NCBI GenBank assembly: GCA_036250225.1
Contig: JAPZLL010000004.1
Location: 1,178,001-1,242,000 of the forward strand
DNA from: Cercophora sp. LCS_1
Lineage: Eukaryota > Ascomycota > Sordariomycetes > Sordariales > Lasiosphaeriaceae
Length of the DNA: 64,000 bases
Direction: 5' to 3'
Both the position numbers and the translations under genes were made by a program. Positions 20,006 through 29,119 of this stretch are shown piece by piece. The stretch's first letter is position 1. Each line of letters opens with the position of its first letter. Below the pieces are notes generated by a model, which made no database searches, was not told the origin of the DNA, and saw nothing but the letters and a program-made list of their open reading frames with translations.

Positions 20006-21478
20006 TCAATCGAACAAGCCAAACCCCATGTCGTCATCGCTGTCGCTCCAGCTCCCAGGCCTGCCACGATGTCGGCCATCCAGCGGAAGTTCGGTGATCT
20101 CGGGATCCCTGAAGTAATCCCTGACTGGGTCCGGGTGTCCTTCGCGGTATTCCCGCTTGACCCAGTGTTTTTTTACAACTTGCGGTACACCAATATTAGA
20201 GCTGTCCTCCAGACTCCACCCCAGCTCGACGCTGACGTTCCTCCCCACGAGCCCGGCCTTCAGCTGCGGCAGTAAGTCCACCAATGACCCGTTCAGGATT
20301 CGGATTCCCTCTAGGGAGAGCAAATTCAGCGTATCTTTGTGGCCGAGAATAAGATTGGCAAGCTGTGCTTGGTCGGCGTACATGCCCTCAAGGACAAGCG
20401 ACTCCAGCTTTGGCCAGGAATGGTCCAGAGGGATCGTATCCTCTAGCGACGGGGGATCGCACGTTCCGTTGACCAGCGTCCAATTTCGTATGATGGAGCG
20501 AATTTTCAGCGTTAAACTGACCAGGTTTGGCATGTGGCGCAGCGCAGTGAGAAGAACCCCTTTCTGCATCATCGTCCTGCACTGCGACCCGTCGACAACG
20601 TGGGGCAGCAGGATTAAGACTTCCTGCTGGTTGTTGTGGTGCCCCACGTCCCAGTCGGCGAATGCGCTGACTTCCATTTCAAAAACAGTGAGGTTTTCGA
20701 ACAGATGCGTCATGTCGGCGAGGCTAAACCGCTCGGGGTCGAAGAAGCTGTGATGCATCCCAACAGCCCGTATCGCTCTGAGCTTGATCCCAGCGTTGTG
20801 CACGCCGCGGATCAACGCGCGCAGATGTCTCGCATTCCCGTCTCCGTAGTCGACACCTCCCATTGACACTTCTTGTTCAACCACCCCGCGACGCTCAAAA
20901 GACCAATTCGCGCGATCAAAGTCATCTCTGCCATCCCAACCCGACCACACAAAAACCTCGTCGAGCTTGCCAAGTTTCGAAATCACCGCCTCCAAGGCCT
21001 CATAGTCCGTGTTGCGGTCGAGGATATCCCGCTGCTCGTCACACATGCGGTCGTACAGGTCGAAATACCGGTGGAGCTCCGCATCGGTGAGCGGCGTCTC
21101 ATCCACTTGGGCGGGGGTCCACCCTTTCGGGCCGAAGCCCCGCTGAAGCCATTCAGAGTGCGTGGTGAAATTGAGCCGTTTGGAGGAGAGCATGCCGCTG
21201 TTGTACTTGAGCGAAGTGACGTTTTCGGCGTAGTCGGAGTTGGCGATGCTGCGCAGCATGTCAAAGTCGGCTTTGCAAAGGCAGAACTCGAGAGCTTTCA
21301 TGGTGCGGCGGCTGGCGATGGTGTTGAGGTGGTGGCAGACGAGTCGTAGGCGTCGAATGTCTTGCAGGGCCAAGTTGTCTAAGATGAGGTCGCTGATCTC
21401 GACCGGGACGGTGTCGAGAGCCATTGTGCGTGACTGGGCTTGGTAGTTGATGAGAGGATTGTTTGCGGTTGAAGTCAA
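20006..21478 (-). CDS. F-box protein with divergent leucine-rich region
   Basis: About 490 residues, single exon; the first ATG is at 21478, with an in-frame alternative at 21424 directly before the F-box. The F-box is near the N-terminus (VPVEISDLILDNLALQDIRR, then LRLVCHHLNTIAS) and would bind Skp1 to form an SCF ubiquitin ligase. The rest is the kind of irregular leucine-rich fold seen in many fungal F-box proteins, for example ALRHMPNLVSLTLKIRS and WPKLESLVLEGMYADQAQL, spaced about 30 residues apart. The C-terminus is acidic (SWSDSDDDMGFGLFD). These proteins are highly variable between species and targets cannot be inferred. Confidence 0.8.
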   Translation of the reverse strand: MTSTANNPLINYQAQSRTMALDTVPVEISDLILDNLALQDIRRLRLVCHHLNTIASRRTMKALEFCLCKADFDMLRSIANSDYAENVTSLKYNSGMLSSKRLNFTTHSEWLQRGFGPKGWTPAQVDETPLTDAELHRYFDLYDRMCDEQRDILDRNTDYEALEAVISKLGKLDEVFVWSGWDGRDDFDRANWSFERRGVVEQEVSMGGVDYGDGNARHLRALIRGVHNAGIKLRAIRAVGMHHSFFDPERFSLADMTHLFENLTVFEMEVSAFADWDVGHHNNQQEVLILLPHVVDGSQCRTMMQKGVLLTALRHMPNLVSLTLKIRSIIRNWTLVNGTCDPPSLEDTIPLDHSWPKLESLVLEGMYADQAQLANLILGHKDTLNLLSLEGIRILNGSLVDLLPQLKAGLVGRNVSVELGWSLEDSSNIGVPQVVKKHWVKREYREGHPDPVRDYFRDPEITELPLDGRHRGRPGSWSDSDDDMGFGLFD

Positions 21479-22327
21479 TCGCTTTTTATTTGGCGTCGCG
21501 AACTTGGCCCCCTGAAGGATGACAGCTCAACGTTCACGTATCTCAATAGCCCGGGTGGCATCCGTACTTTATTTGCGAATTATGTGCTTTCGTGGTTTCG
21601 GCGACGGTGATAAAGGCGAGCAGTTATTTCGTATCATGAATTTTGCCTGAGATATCAGGGCAGTTTGCTCACCACGCCGGCAGACTCGAACCCCTGACTC
21701 ACACGGCACTGTACCCTCTTGGCGTGGCGGTGTGTCGCTTGATTGCCAAGAGGTGCCTTCTGGAACATCGAACACCGCCCCTCATCGCTTAATTAGGGCT
21801 TGGCCAAACGAACGACACCACAGTTAAAGTTTTGAGCAATAGCATCACAAGGTGATGATCAAGATCGTTATCCCTGCCCAATATCACGATGACTAGAATT
21901 GCATCCTACAACAACATAACCCCCAATCGAAACTCCAAACTTCAACACCTTAGGTATCTAGATCCGGAAGTGTTCCCTTCCAACAGGGTGTCCCAGAACT
22001 GGGATATCGAAGTTTATCGACTTCAACGGGCGCTCATAATTATTTCACTGATCACACCCTGTTGCCTGCACCACATCCGATAACAGCCTTGGACCGACGG
22101 TATTTCGTAGACGCCATGAAGAGTAATTCAGTGAAGAGTTCAACCGCATGCTTCAAATAGAGCGAGAATGGGATCCGTCGGCTGGCTATCGACTGGAGTG
22201 AGGAGCGAAACTGGGTACCTTGTCGATATGGATCTCGACATCGCGTACGCACTCCAGGATTTGCCAAATCTCACTCAAGGGTACTGTGACCTACCAAACT
22301 TCTTTTTTGAAGACCGCCCACCTCACC
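21479..22327. other. Intergenic region, no gene recognised
   Basis: No coding signal. On the minus strand a B-box-like GGTTCGAGTCT lies near 21690, with a 7-bp inverted repeat around it, but no tRNA cloverleaf can be built (see rejected items). Confidence 0.5.
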
Positions 22328-22580
22328 TTACCACTCTAACTCTGTCATCCCCCCCGTCTCTTTCCCTCCCAACCCCCCCTCCACCCTCTCCACAACCCCC
22401 AAACACCCATCCGCCAACATCCCTCCCTCCCGCAACGTCGCCAACATCCCCCTAAGCGCCAACAGTCCCAACACTCTCACTTCATCCCACTCCTCCACGC
22501 TTATCTGCACAGTGCCCGTCTGATAACATTGTAATGCATCATGACGGGTTGCTAAAGTACAAATCTAGGCGGACGAGTCT
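22328..22580 (-). pseudogene. Possible orphan exon or gene fragment
   Basis: On the minus strand a frame open between stop codons reads protein-like: QISVEEWDEVRVLGLLALRG, then MLATLREGG. The plus strand of the same stretch is a strongly C-rich tract. An AG acceptor-like TAG precedes the frame, but the upstream sequence is occupied by the oppositely oriented coiled-coil gene, so no 5' exon is available. I do not recognise the family. It may be the truncated end of a gene, or chance. Confidence 0.28.
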
Positions 22581-22590
22581 CTCCAGCGCC

Positions 22591-24696
22591 ATGATCCAGA
22601 TCGTGGATCAGTCGGCTGACGCCTTCGACACGGCCGAGAAGAAGATGCGTGCTATCCGCACGCAGACCAATGTCATGTTTGGGCGGAATGGTCTTGTAAG
22701 CGCAGTCAGATACTCATCGTCTTCCCAAGCACTGACTCTTCTGGTCTCTCTAGGTCCAAACCATTCTTATGTGTCTCCAGGATCCACGTCTAGCCAAGAA
22801 AAGTCTGCTCAACTCCATGTCCAAGTTTGAGAAGGACACGGAGAAGTGTGCGGCTTGGGCGCAGGAAATTGAGAGCCAGTTTAGCGACGTTGTCAAGTGC
22901 GCCGGCGAGGTGAATCTGGCCATGGCTGAGGGTTTGAGTGAGCACTTTCCTGATCAGGCCTGTGTATCGTTCGTGCCTCGGTGCTAACTCATAATAGCCA
23001 TCGCTGCCGAGGAGCAAGAGGATATCAAGCTACACGCCATCAAAGCTGAGATCGTCAAGGAGAGGCAGGAAAATGTCGTCGAGGTGATCAAGTCCCGTGT
23101 AAATGATGCCCAGTCCGAGTTTGTCGAGGCGAGAGAACAGTTTCAAAAGACGTCTAACAAAGGCGGTGAGTTTCACCCCGTTTACCTTTTTTACCTAGGT
23201 ACCTGCTAACTTCCTGGAAGAGGCGTCAGCCATGTTTGCCGCTGCGGCGGTGGGAATAGGTAGCGCCTTCACTGGCCTCGTCGGTGGCGTAGTCAACGTC
23301 TTCCAAGAGACTCCCAAGGTGGCCGTCGAAGCCCTGCGAGCCGCCGGCCACTTTGGAGCGATCGGCATCCACCACCACCACGGAGACGCAGCAACACCCA
23401 CACCTGCCGCAACCAATGGAGACGGCGCTGTTGCCACGGGGGCACGAGCAGCTGCAGACGTCGGTGGGCTCGACCCAGCTCTCCTCTCGGCCGAGCAGAT
23501 CGAAACCCAACTCCTCAGCCTCAACGAGCTCCTCGACGGCGAGCTGCCCGATCCCGTCCGCGAGGGCGGTTCCGAGATCAAAGCCATCGTGACCCGTCTC
23601 GAGGCCATCCAGAAGAGTCTGCGCGGTTTCCAGAGCAAGCACACAGTAGACGCCGGCGCAATCATGGACGAAGCCCTCGGCGCCACGGCCGACATTTTGT
23701 CCTTGGAACCCCGCGCCGCCGAGCAGTGAAATAAAAAGACATCGCGCTGGCACAAGACGCTCAAATCCCTCCTGACGCGGGCGACCAAGCTGCGCTCCTT
23801 CGCCGCGTCCCAACCGGGCCAGGGCTTCGGGGGTTCCGGCCCCATCCGCACGTCCCCATCGCCGCACGACTCGACATTACGACAAGATCTTGCACCAGCG
23901 GCACCAGACGCTCCTCATCAAGCGCAGCGCCATGAACGAGGCGCGCACCAACCTCGAGCGCCAGACGGAGCGCCGGCTGCAGGCGCAGGCCGACATCATC
24001 GAGATCGACTGCCGGATGCGCGAGTTGGCGCACGAGGAAACCGCCTACGAGGACACGAAGAAGGTCCTCCGCAAGGCCATCGACGTCGCGGTTGCCATGC
24101 AGGACCAGGTGCGCCAGCTGACGGGGTTTTTCAACGCTCTCGCCAGTATTATTGCGATTATCTGCGTCGGCCAGGCCGAGACATACCTGTCGACGATTGA
24201 GGCCGGGCTGAATCCCTCGGCTGAGGAGCGTGTCCTGCTCGCGGCGCACAGCGAAAGGCAGCTGCAGATCATCCGCGAGACGGTCGTCTCACTGCGCGGC
24301 CACTTTGGATTCGTGGTGCATTCCGCGGATATGTACCAGGACATCGCCACGCGCCACATCAACCCGTGCATCCGCATGGCCGCCAACCTGCCGCTGAGCG
24401 CGGGGCCGGCCGAGCAGGACGAGGCCCGCCGTCGGCTCAAGCTCATGACCGACGAGAGCTCCGAGGCGATCAGACGGCTGGCCCAGCAGGAAATGGAGGC
24501 TCACCAACGCGATTTGGAGAGTAGGGTTCTGGAAATTGAGGGCGAGATGGCCGCGCTCGAGTTTGAGCCACCTCCGGAAGAGCTGGAGGAGGTTAGGCAG
24601 GCCATACGGGAGAGGGTCGAGGAACCGAGCAAGGAGATGGAGGAGGAGGTTGAGGGACTTGGGGGACTGTTTGAGGAGATTATGGACGATTTGTAA
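22591..24696 (+). pseudogene. Coiled-coil protein with central hydrophobic Gly/Ala segment, disrupted
   Basis: Not a family I can name. Three clean introns (22696-22753, 22938-22997, 23166-23220; GCTAAC branch points in the last two) join long amphipathic helices (AEKKMRAIRTQTNVMFGRNG; AHAIKAEIVKERQENVVEVI-like). A hydrophobic stretch follows at about 23230-23310 (MFAAAAVGIGSAFTGLVGGV), then a His-rich loop and more helices. An in-frame TGA stands at 23727-23729, yet coding-like sequence continues in the same frame (TLKSLLTRATKLRSFAASQP). It then moves to the +1 frame near 23865-23880 and runs, helical and acidic, to 24696. No intron explains either break. The helix-hydrophobic-helix layout resembles alpha-helical pore-forming or membrane-inserting proteins, but that is architecture only. 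The start is taken at 22591; 22534 is an alternative. Confidence 0.6.
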
Positions 24697-25293
24697 AGGT
24701 GGGGGGCTGGAACGAGAGACGAAAGGAGGTGATTACATCTGATTTAGGCGCGACGAGATTCTTTGCTTGTTGAAGCAACCCAACTTAGGATTACGAACGA
24801 AAAAGGAAATTTCCCGTGCCCAGATTCGTCACTGAGTGCCAGGCTGTAATAACATGGTAGATTACATTGCGCCCTCTGAAGTGAAAAGAGCAATGACGTA
24901 ATGGAATTGACTTCTTCTATCTCGTATTCGTGTTCTCGGCGTTCTCTGAGGGTTGTAGTTGAACTGGAACACGCGTCGATTATAATATCTCATGGCTATG
25001 AGATCCTACACAACGCCTCCGCATTTTCAAAAGGGACCTAACATAAGCACACCAAATATTCCTTATCCGATAGTAACCCCAAACAACCACGACCCCAGCC
25101 ACTGACTGACGTCCACGATACCTACTCACCGCATCACAAAACCTCGATCTTCCCAGCACCTTCCAATTCAATCTCATCATCTCATACCATCCAAACCGTT
25201 AACTTCTACAACAACCTCCCATCCAAATGTCGTCGGCCACCACCATCCTCACCTACAACCACACCACCAACTCAACCAACTGCAGAAAATAAA
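24697..25293. other. Intergenic region, no gene recognised
   Basis: About 600 bp. The last 250 bp are CA/CT-rich and probably the leader of the HVA/TUDOR-type gene. A short upstream ATG frame at 25227 encodes about 21 codons. Confidence 0.5.
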
Positions 25294-25664
25294 ATGTCCC
25301 CACCCAAAGACGGGGACAGCAAACCCATCAACGTCAACGAAAAAGTCTACGTCCCCATCCGTGGCGGTAAACACCAAGGCACCGTCGAGCAAATCATCAC
25401 CACTCAAGACAACGCGACAAAAAGCAGGCGTCAAGAACCCACCCAAGGCGTGACCCCCCAATTCCAATGCATCACCCACTGCCGCCCAGACCCCCGACAC
25501 ACCACGTGCCACCACTGTGCCACACAGATCTCGGCAACTGACAACCCCCACAGGTCCTCTTCACAGACCAACACGGCCACCACGTCAACCACAACCCCGG
25601 GACATGCGCCATGGAAAGGCAGACAAAGAAACCGCCCAACAGCCTCATCGTTTCTTTTTCGTGA
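25294..25664 (+). pseudogene. HVA1/TUDOR-domain type small protein, degraded
   Basis: Small fungal proteins with a hypervirulence-associated (HVA1) TUDOR-like fold begin with a segment like this one: NVNEKVYVPIRGGKHQGTVE followed by QIITTQDNAT. After the A5 run at 25419-25423 the family-like continuation (AGVKNPPK) is in the +1 frame. It joins across a putative intron (25448-25553, branch ACTGAC) to VLFTDQHGHHVNHNPGT. That intron has a GC donor (AAG/GCGTGA) instead of GT. A second frame change near 25590-25615 separates this from the expected tail HGKADKETAQQ. With two frame breaks and a non-canonical donor, the locus is most simply a decayed gene. Function in living relatives is poorly known. 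Confidence 0.6.
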
Positions 25665-26135
25665 TGTACGTGTGGGAGACTGCTCGAAATCTAAGCCGTC
25701 GTTATGTGGGGGTCGTCACCTGCCGAGAAGGGTGACCTCCCTGAGGCGTGTGTGACGTGTGATGTGTGATGCCTGCGGAGCAGTTGGGACAATGCCGGGC
25801 GTTGGTAATCCCTGTAATCAGACTCTGGTTCAAACTTGGTAGTATCAACGCATCTCATTGATGGCAGATAGTGTGCCGTTGAGAGGGCGGGGCGGACCCG
25901 GCTCCCATTGGTTTGGCCATATGCACGTCTTTACGCCCGGCTAGAGTGAGGCTTTTGTCACCCATCCACGGCGATTGGGTCGAGTTTCGGATACTGTCAG
26001 CATCCGTCAGACTGGTTCTTGTGAATGACAAACTCCAAAGCTTTTATTCGTTCTATCCGTGGTTGGACTCGAAGGATTTCGGCGTTCCCCGCCAAAAAGT
26101 GCACATCTTCCAGCATGCAAGGGTACACCGTCACA
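25665..26135. other. Intergenic region, no gene recognised
   Basis: About 470 bp between the HVA/TUDOR remnant and the 3' end of the CmcJ-like gene. Nothing recognisable. Confidence 0.5.
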
Positions 26136-28141
26136 TTACGTGACTGACTCGTCGCCTCCAAAAATCATTATCTTTACCTCGATGCTCAAGCGGGGTGGGG
26201 TATTGCTGGGGATGCTGGGGTCCACGAAAGCGCTGTGTGGACAAACCTTGGCCTTGCTGTGAGAATCATGGAGCTTGAAGATGGCCACGTCATTCGTTTT
26301 CATGCTGCGGTTGTAGAACCACCGGTGATTCTTGTTGTGCCGAACCTCATACACTTCGTCCGCAAGGTGCGGGTAGACCACATCCATGGGCACCAAGTCC
26401 TGCCGGTCTACCGTTCGAGCATCACAAAGAGCAAGCGGCGTGTCTTGCAGATGCTCTGAAAGTTTGCGCCAGACACTGCAAAAAGATATGGTAAGCAAGA
26501 GAAGGAAAAATGCATCAGCGAGTGCTACATACCTCACTAGGCGGATGCGGCCCTTCATGAGTTCATCCGCGTCGTTAGGGCGTAGAAGCGGCAAGCGATG
26601 CTTGTGGGTATTCTCGCTAGCGTCTGTTTTGGCGTCAGCAGTGCCAGGAATGCGTGTTTAATGAGCTTGCGTACCGCAGTGAACGCGGAATAGCGGCCGC
26701 TTCCAGTGGCAGGGACCACTTGGGTCAGCTTCGACGGCGCCGATAGCGTTAAAATGGTCCTCGCGCTTGTTCCCGGCAAGGAACCTTTTGATCGAGTAGC
26801 TTTCGTCATCGTCTTCGTCGCTGGAATACGCGCTTTCAGACGAAAGAACACAATGTGAAGCACCCCAAGGACGCTGGACGGGCACGAAACGATCGGATGA
26901 GTGATGTCGAAACTGATTGTGTCAATCACCGGCGATGGAGCAGCCGAAGGTAGAACATACATTGAACGAGTACACCAGACCAGAACCACCGCCGAGGAGT
27001 GGAACGACCCAATCCAACAACGCAGGTAGGTAAGTTTCTGTGACGGCCTTGTCGTTCCATTCACCGACGGCAACTGGACACTTGAAGAACTGGAAGCCAG
27101 ACTGGTCAAGAGCGAACTCCTGCTCGTGGCCTGACAGGTCGTAGACATGGACGGGGTAGCTCTTAGCTACTACGTTGGTGATGTTCATGGGCACCAAGCC
27201 CGGCGGCAATTGCAGGCGATAAGGGCGCTCAAAGTGATAACGCGCCAGTGGTGACAGATAGTTGAACTCTTTGGGGGCAACGCATGGGAGCTGGAGGTCG
27301 ACTTCAATGAGATCGTCAAGGTCATCCCTGATCTTGCGATCAACTGGATCGACATAGGTCTCAGGCCCGAGGGCTGAGATAGGAATTAGACAAAACCACA
27401 AGAAAGAAAGGGCCTGGTACCTGAGCCCAGGGAACAGAGCTGGAACTCGTCCATGGGTAGGTCCTCTTCATCGAAGCCGCCGATCGGGGGATGTTCTTCT
27501 TTCCACGCTTGCCACGGGTGGTGTTGATGGAAGAGGTGGTTGCGAGGATCAAAAGAAAAGGAGAGAACCTCAGGCCGCTGCGACACAACATGGGTAAATA
27601 AAGGGCCGCCGACAATGGGAGGCCAGAACCGTCTCCAGGGTTGCTTCGCGATATCGCCTCCGTCAGCGACCCGCGGAGCCGTCGCCCATCCTATAGCGCT
27701 CGCGGGCTTCGCTGGCAGGAGGAGAGGACTCTCCGGCGGCGTCAGAGACAGGTCGTCCTCATCAGACTCCCAGTCATCCGTGCGGAGTGAAAGAGCGAGA
27801 GAGCCGTGCGACCGAGTCATGTCTTCGGTAGATTGCTGGAGGCAAATGAGGTCGAACAAAACCGAATCGTGAGGAAGATGCAGCAGCGACCGTGACTGGG
27901 ACGAGGTGGGCTCTGAGCCCTTAAGAAGCAGGTACTTGAAACTACCGAAGGAGTCGGATGAGCAACATGACCGCTGGGATGTCATGGAGCACGTCCCGGA
28001 CGTCCAGTAGCCGCTGGTCTGGTCATCGCTTTCGTGGCAGCTGGATGGGGGCCCGGGTGTGGGCAACGAGCGACGCGTGATGCAGACATCACCCACATCT
28101 CCGTGGCCGCGCCCTTTGCCTGGCTGCCGTTGACTGGGCAT
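26136..28141 (-). CDS. CmcJ/asaB-family (7-alpha-cephem-methoxylase-like) protein
   Basis: Five exons with introns at 27374-27420, 26913-26960, 26624-26674 and 26476-26532; the spliced frame is intact. The C-terminal two thirds follow the fungal CmcJ/asaB 'hydroxylase/desaturase' layout: FNYLSPLARYHFERPYRLQL, then YPVHVYDLSGHEQEFALDQS, then GFQFFKCPV, the core RIRLVSVWRKL, and TPLALCDARTVDRQDLVPMD followed by HNKNHRWFYNRSMKTNDVAI. The end, PPRLSIEVKIMIF, is also typical. Members are putative Fe(II)/2-oxoglutarate-like or methoxylase-related enzymes, often near secondary-metabolism genes. Two features are unusual. One is an N-terminal extension of about 240 residues, Ser-rich and acidic. The other is an acidic insert (SSDEDDDESYSIKRF) where relatives have the HxD-containing segment. 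Activity is therefore uncertain. Confidence 0.72.
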
Positions 28142-29119
28142 ATTGCGTTATTGCGCAGTGGCCAGGCTGTTTTGGAGCGTTGATTATTTTCGGGGAACCA
28201 GATTTTGGGGCATTTCCGCACTTTTCGCTCCGGATGCCTGCAAAACCAAGGTTGGGAATGGCTGCTCATAGGTTGGGTGCCAATGAACACGAGGCGGTGC
28301 CGACTGCTGAGTGAGAGGTGGTGTGTGCGAATGCAGCCATTTCGCGCATGCAGGCGTGAGCATTTTTGCGACGGGGGCATCGACGCGCATGAAGGACTTC
28401 CCGTCGTGTTTGCCCAACGATGTCCTCCCTTCAACAAGTTGCCCAGACCGCGGGGGGATGCCGGCTCACGTCGGCCAACAGAACCAAAGGAAGTGATCGG
28501 GTGCGACCGGAGAGGCGGAGGAATTCCTCCCCGAGCCCAAGATAGCGGAAGACATGATCGCGGTGGAAACCAGTTTTTCAAAGGTTGAAGGAGCGATGGT
28601 TTACAATGGATGTTGTGTGGGAATCAACAGATCCGGAAACTAGGAACAAACGTCACTTATAACACCAGATTTGAGCCTCCTGACAGCAATGTCGTTGTTG
28701 GGCAGAAGTGCTAATGCGTGCACCCGGTCTCTCGTGAAGAAGTCCAAGAGGCATTTTGAAATGGGAACCGGTGGGGGGGGAAAACCACGGCGTCGTCGGG
28801 GCCAGCCTGCTCGCATCTGGGTGACGACGATGTATGTCTACACGTGCTCCTGCAGGAATGTGCTGCTTCCGCGGTATCAGTACATGACAATTGGCGGGGT
28901 CGCAATTTAACCTAAGCCGAATTGAGAACCGGTCGGGTCGAAGAGGGGGGCGCACTTGATGTCCGGGGAAGTCGCAGCCTGGCGCCCGGCGATGCCCTCA
29001 TTCAAGCACCTTCCCCAACTTCACCGGCTCTGAACATCGTCCGATCTGCAGACTCAAAACCCCACATATCATCAAAGCTACCTGTATTTGAACACAAAGA
29101 TTCAGTCAGACGTGATTCA
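28142..29119. other. Intergenic region between divergent genes
   Basis: About 1 kb between the CmcJ-like gene (minus) and the zinc-cluster gene (plus). It probably holds both promoters. No coding or RNA signal was found. Confidence 0.55.

Noticed and set aside
21660..21750. Minus-strand tRNA candidate: B-box GGTTCGAGTCT with CCACGCC/GGCGTGG flanks
   Set aside because: The flanking repeat is only 42 nt apart, the T-stem has two mismatches, and no D- or anticodon arm forms.
22340..22440. C-rich tract as a structured or regulatory element
   Set aside because: No regular repeat or i-motif spacing; better explained by the possible minus-strand coding fragment.
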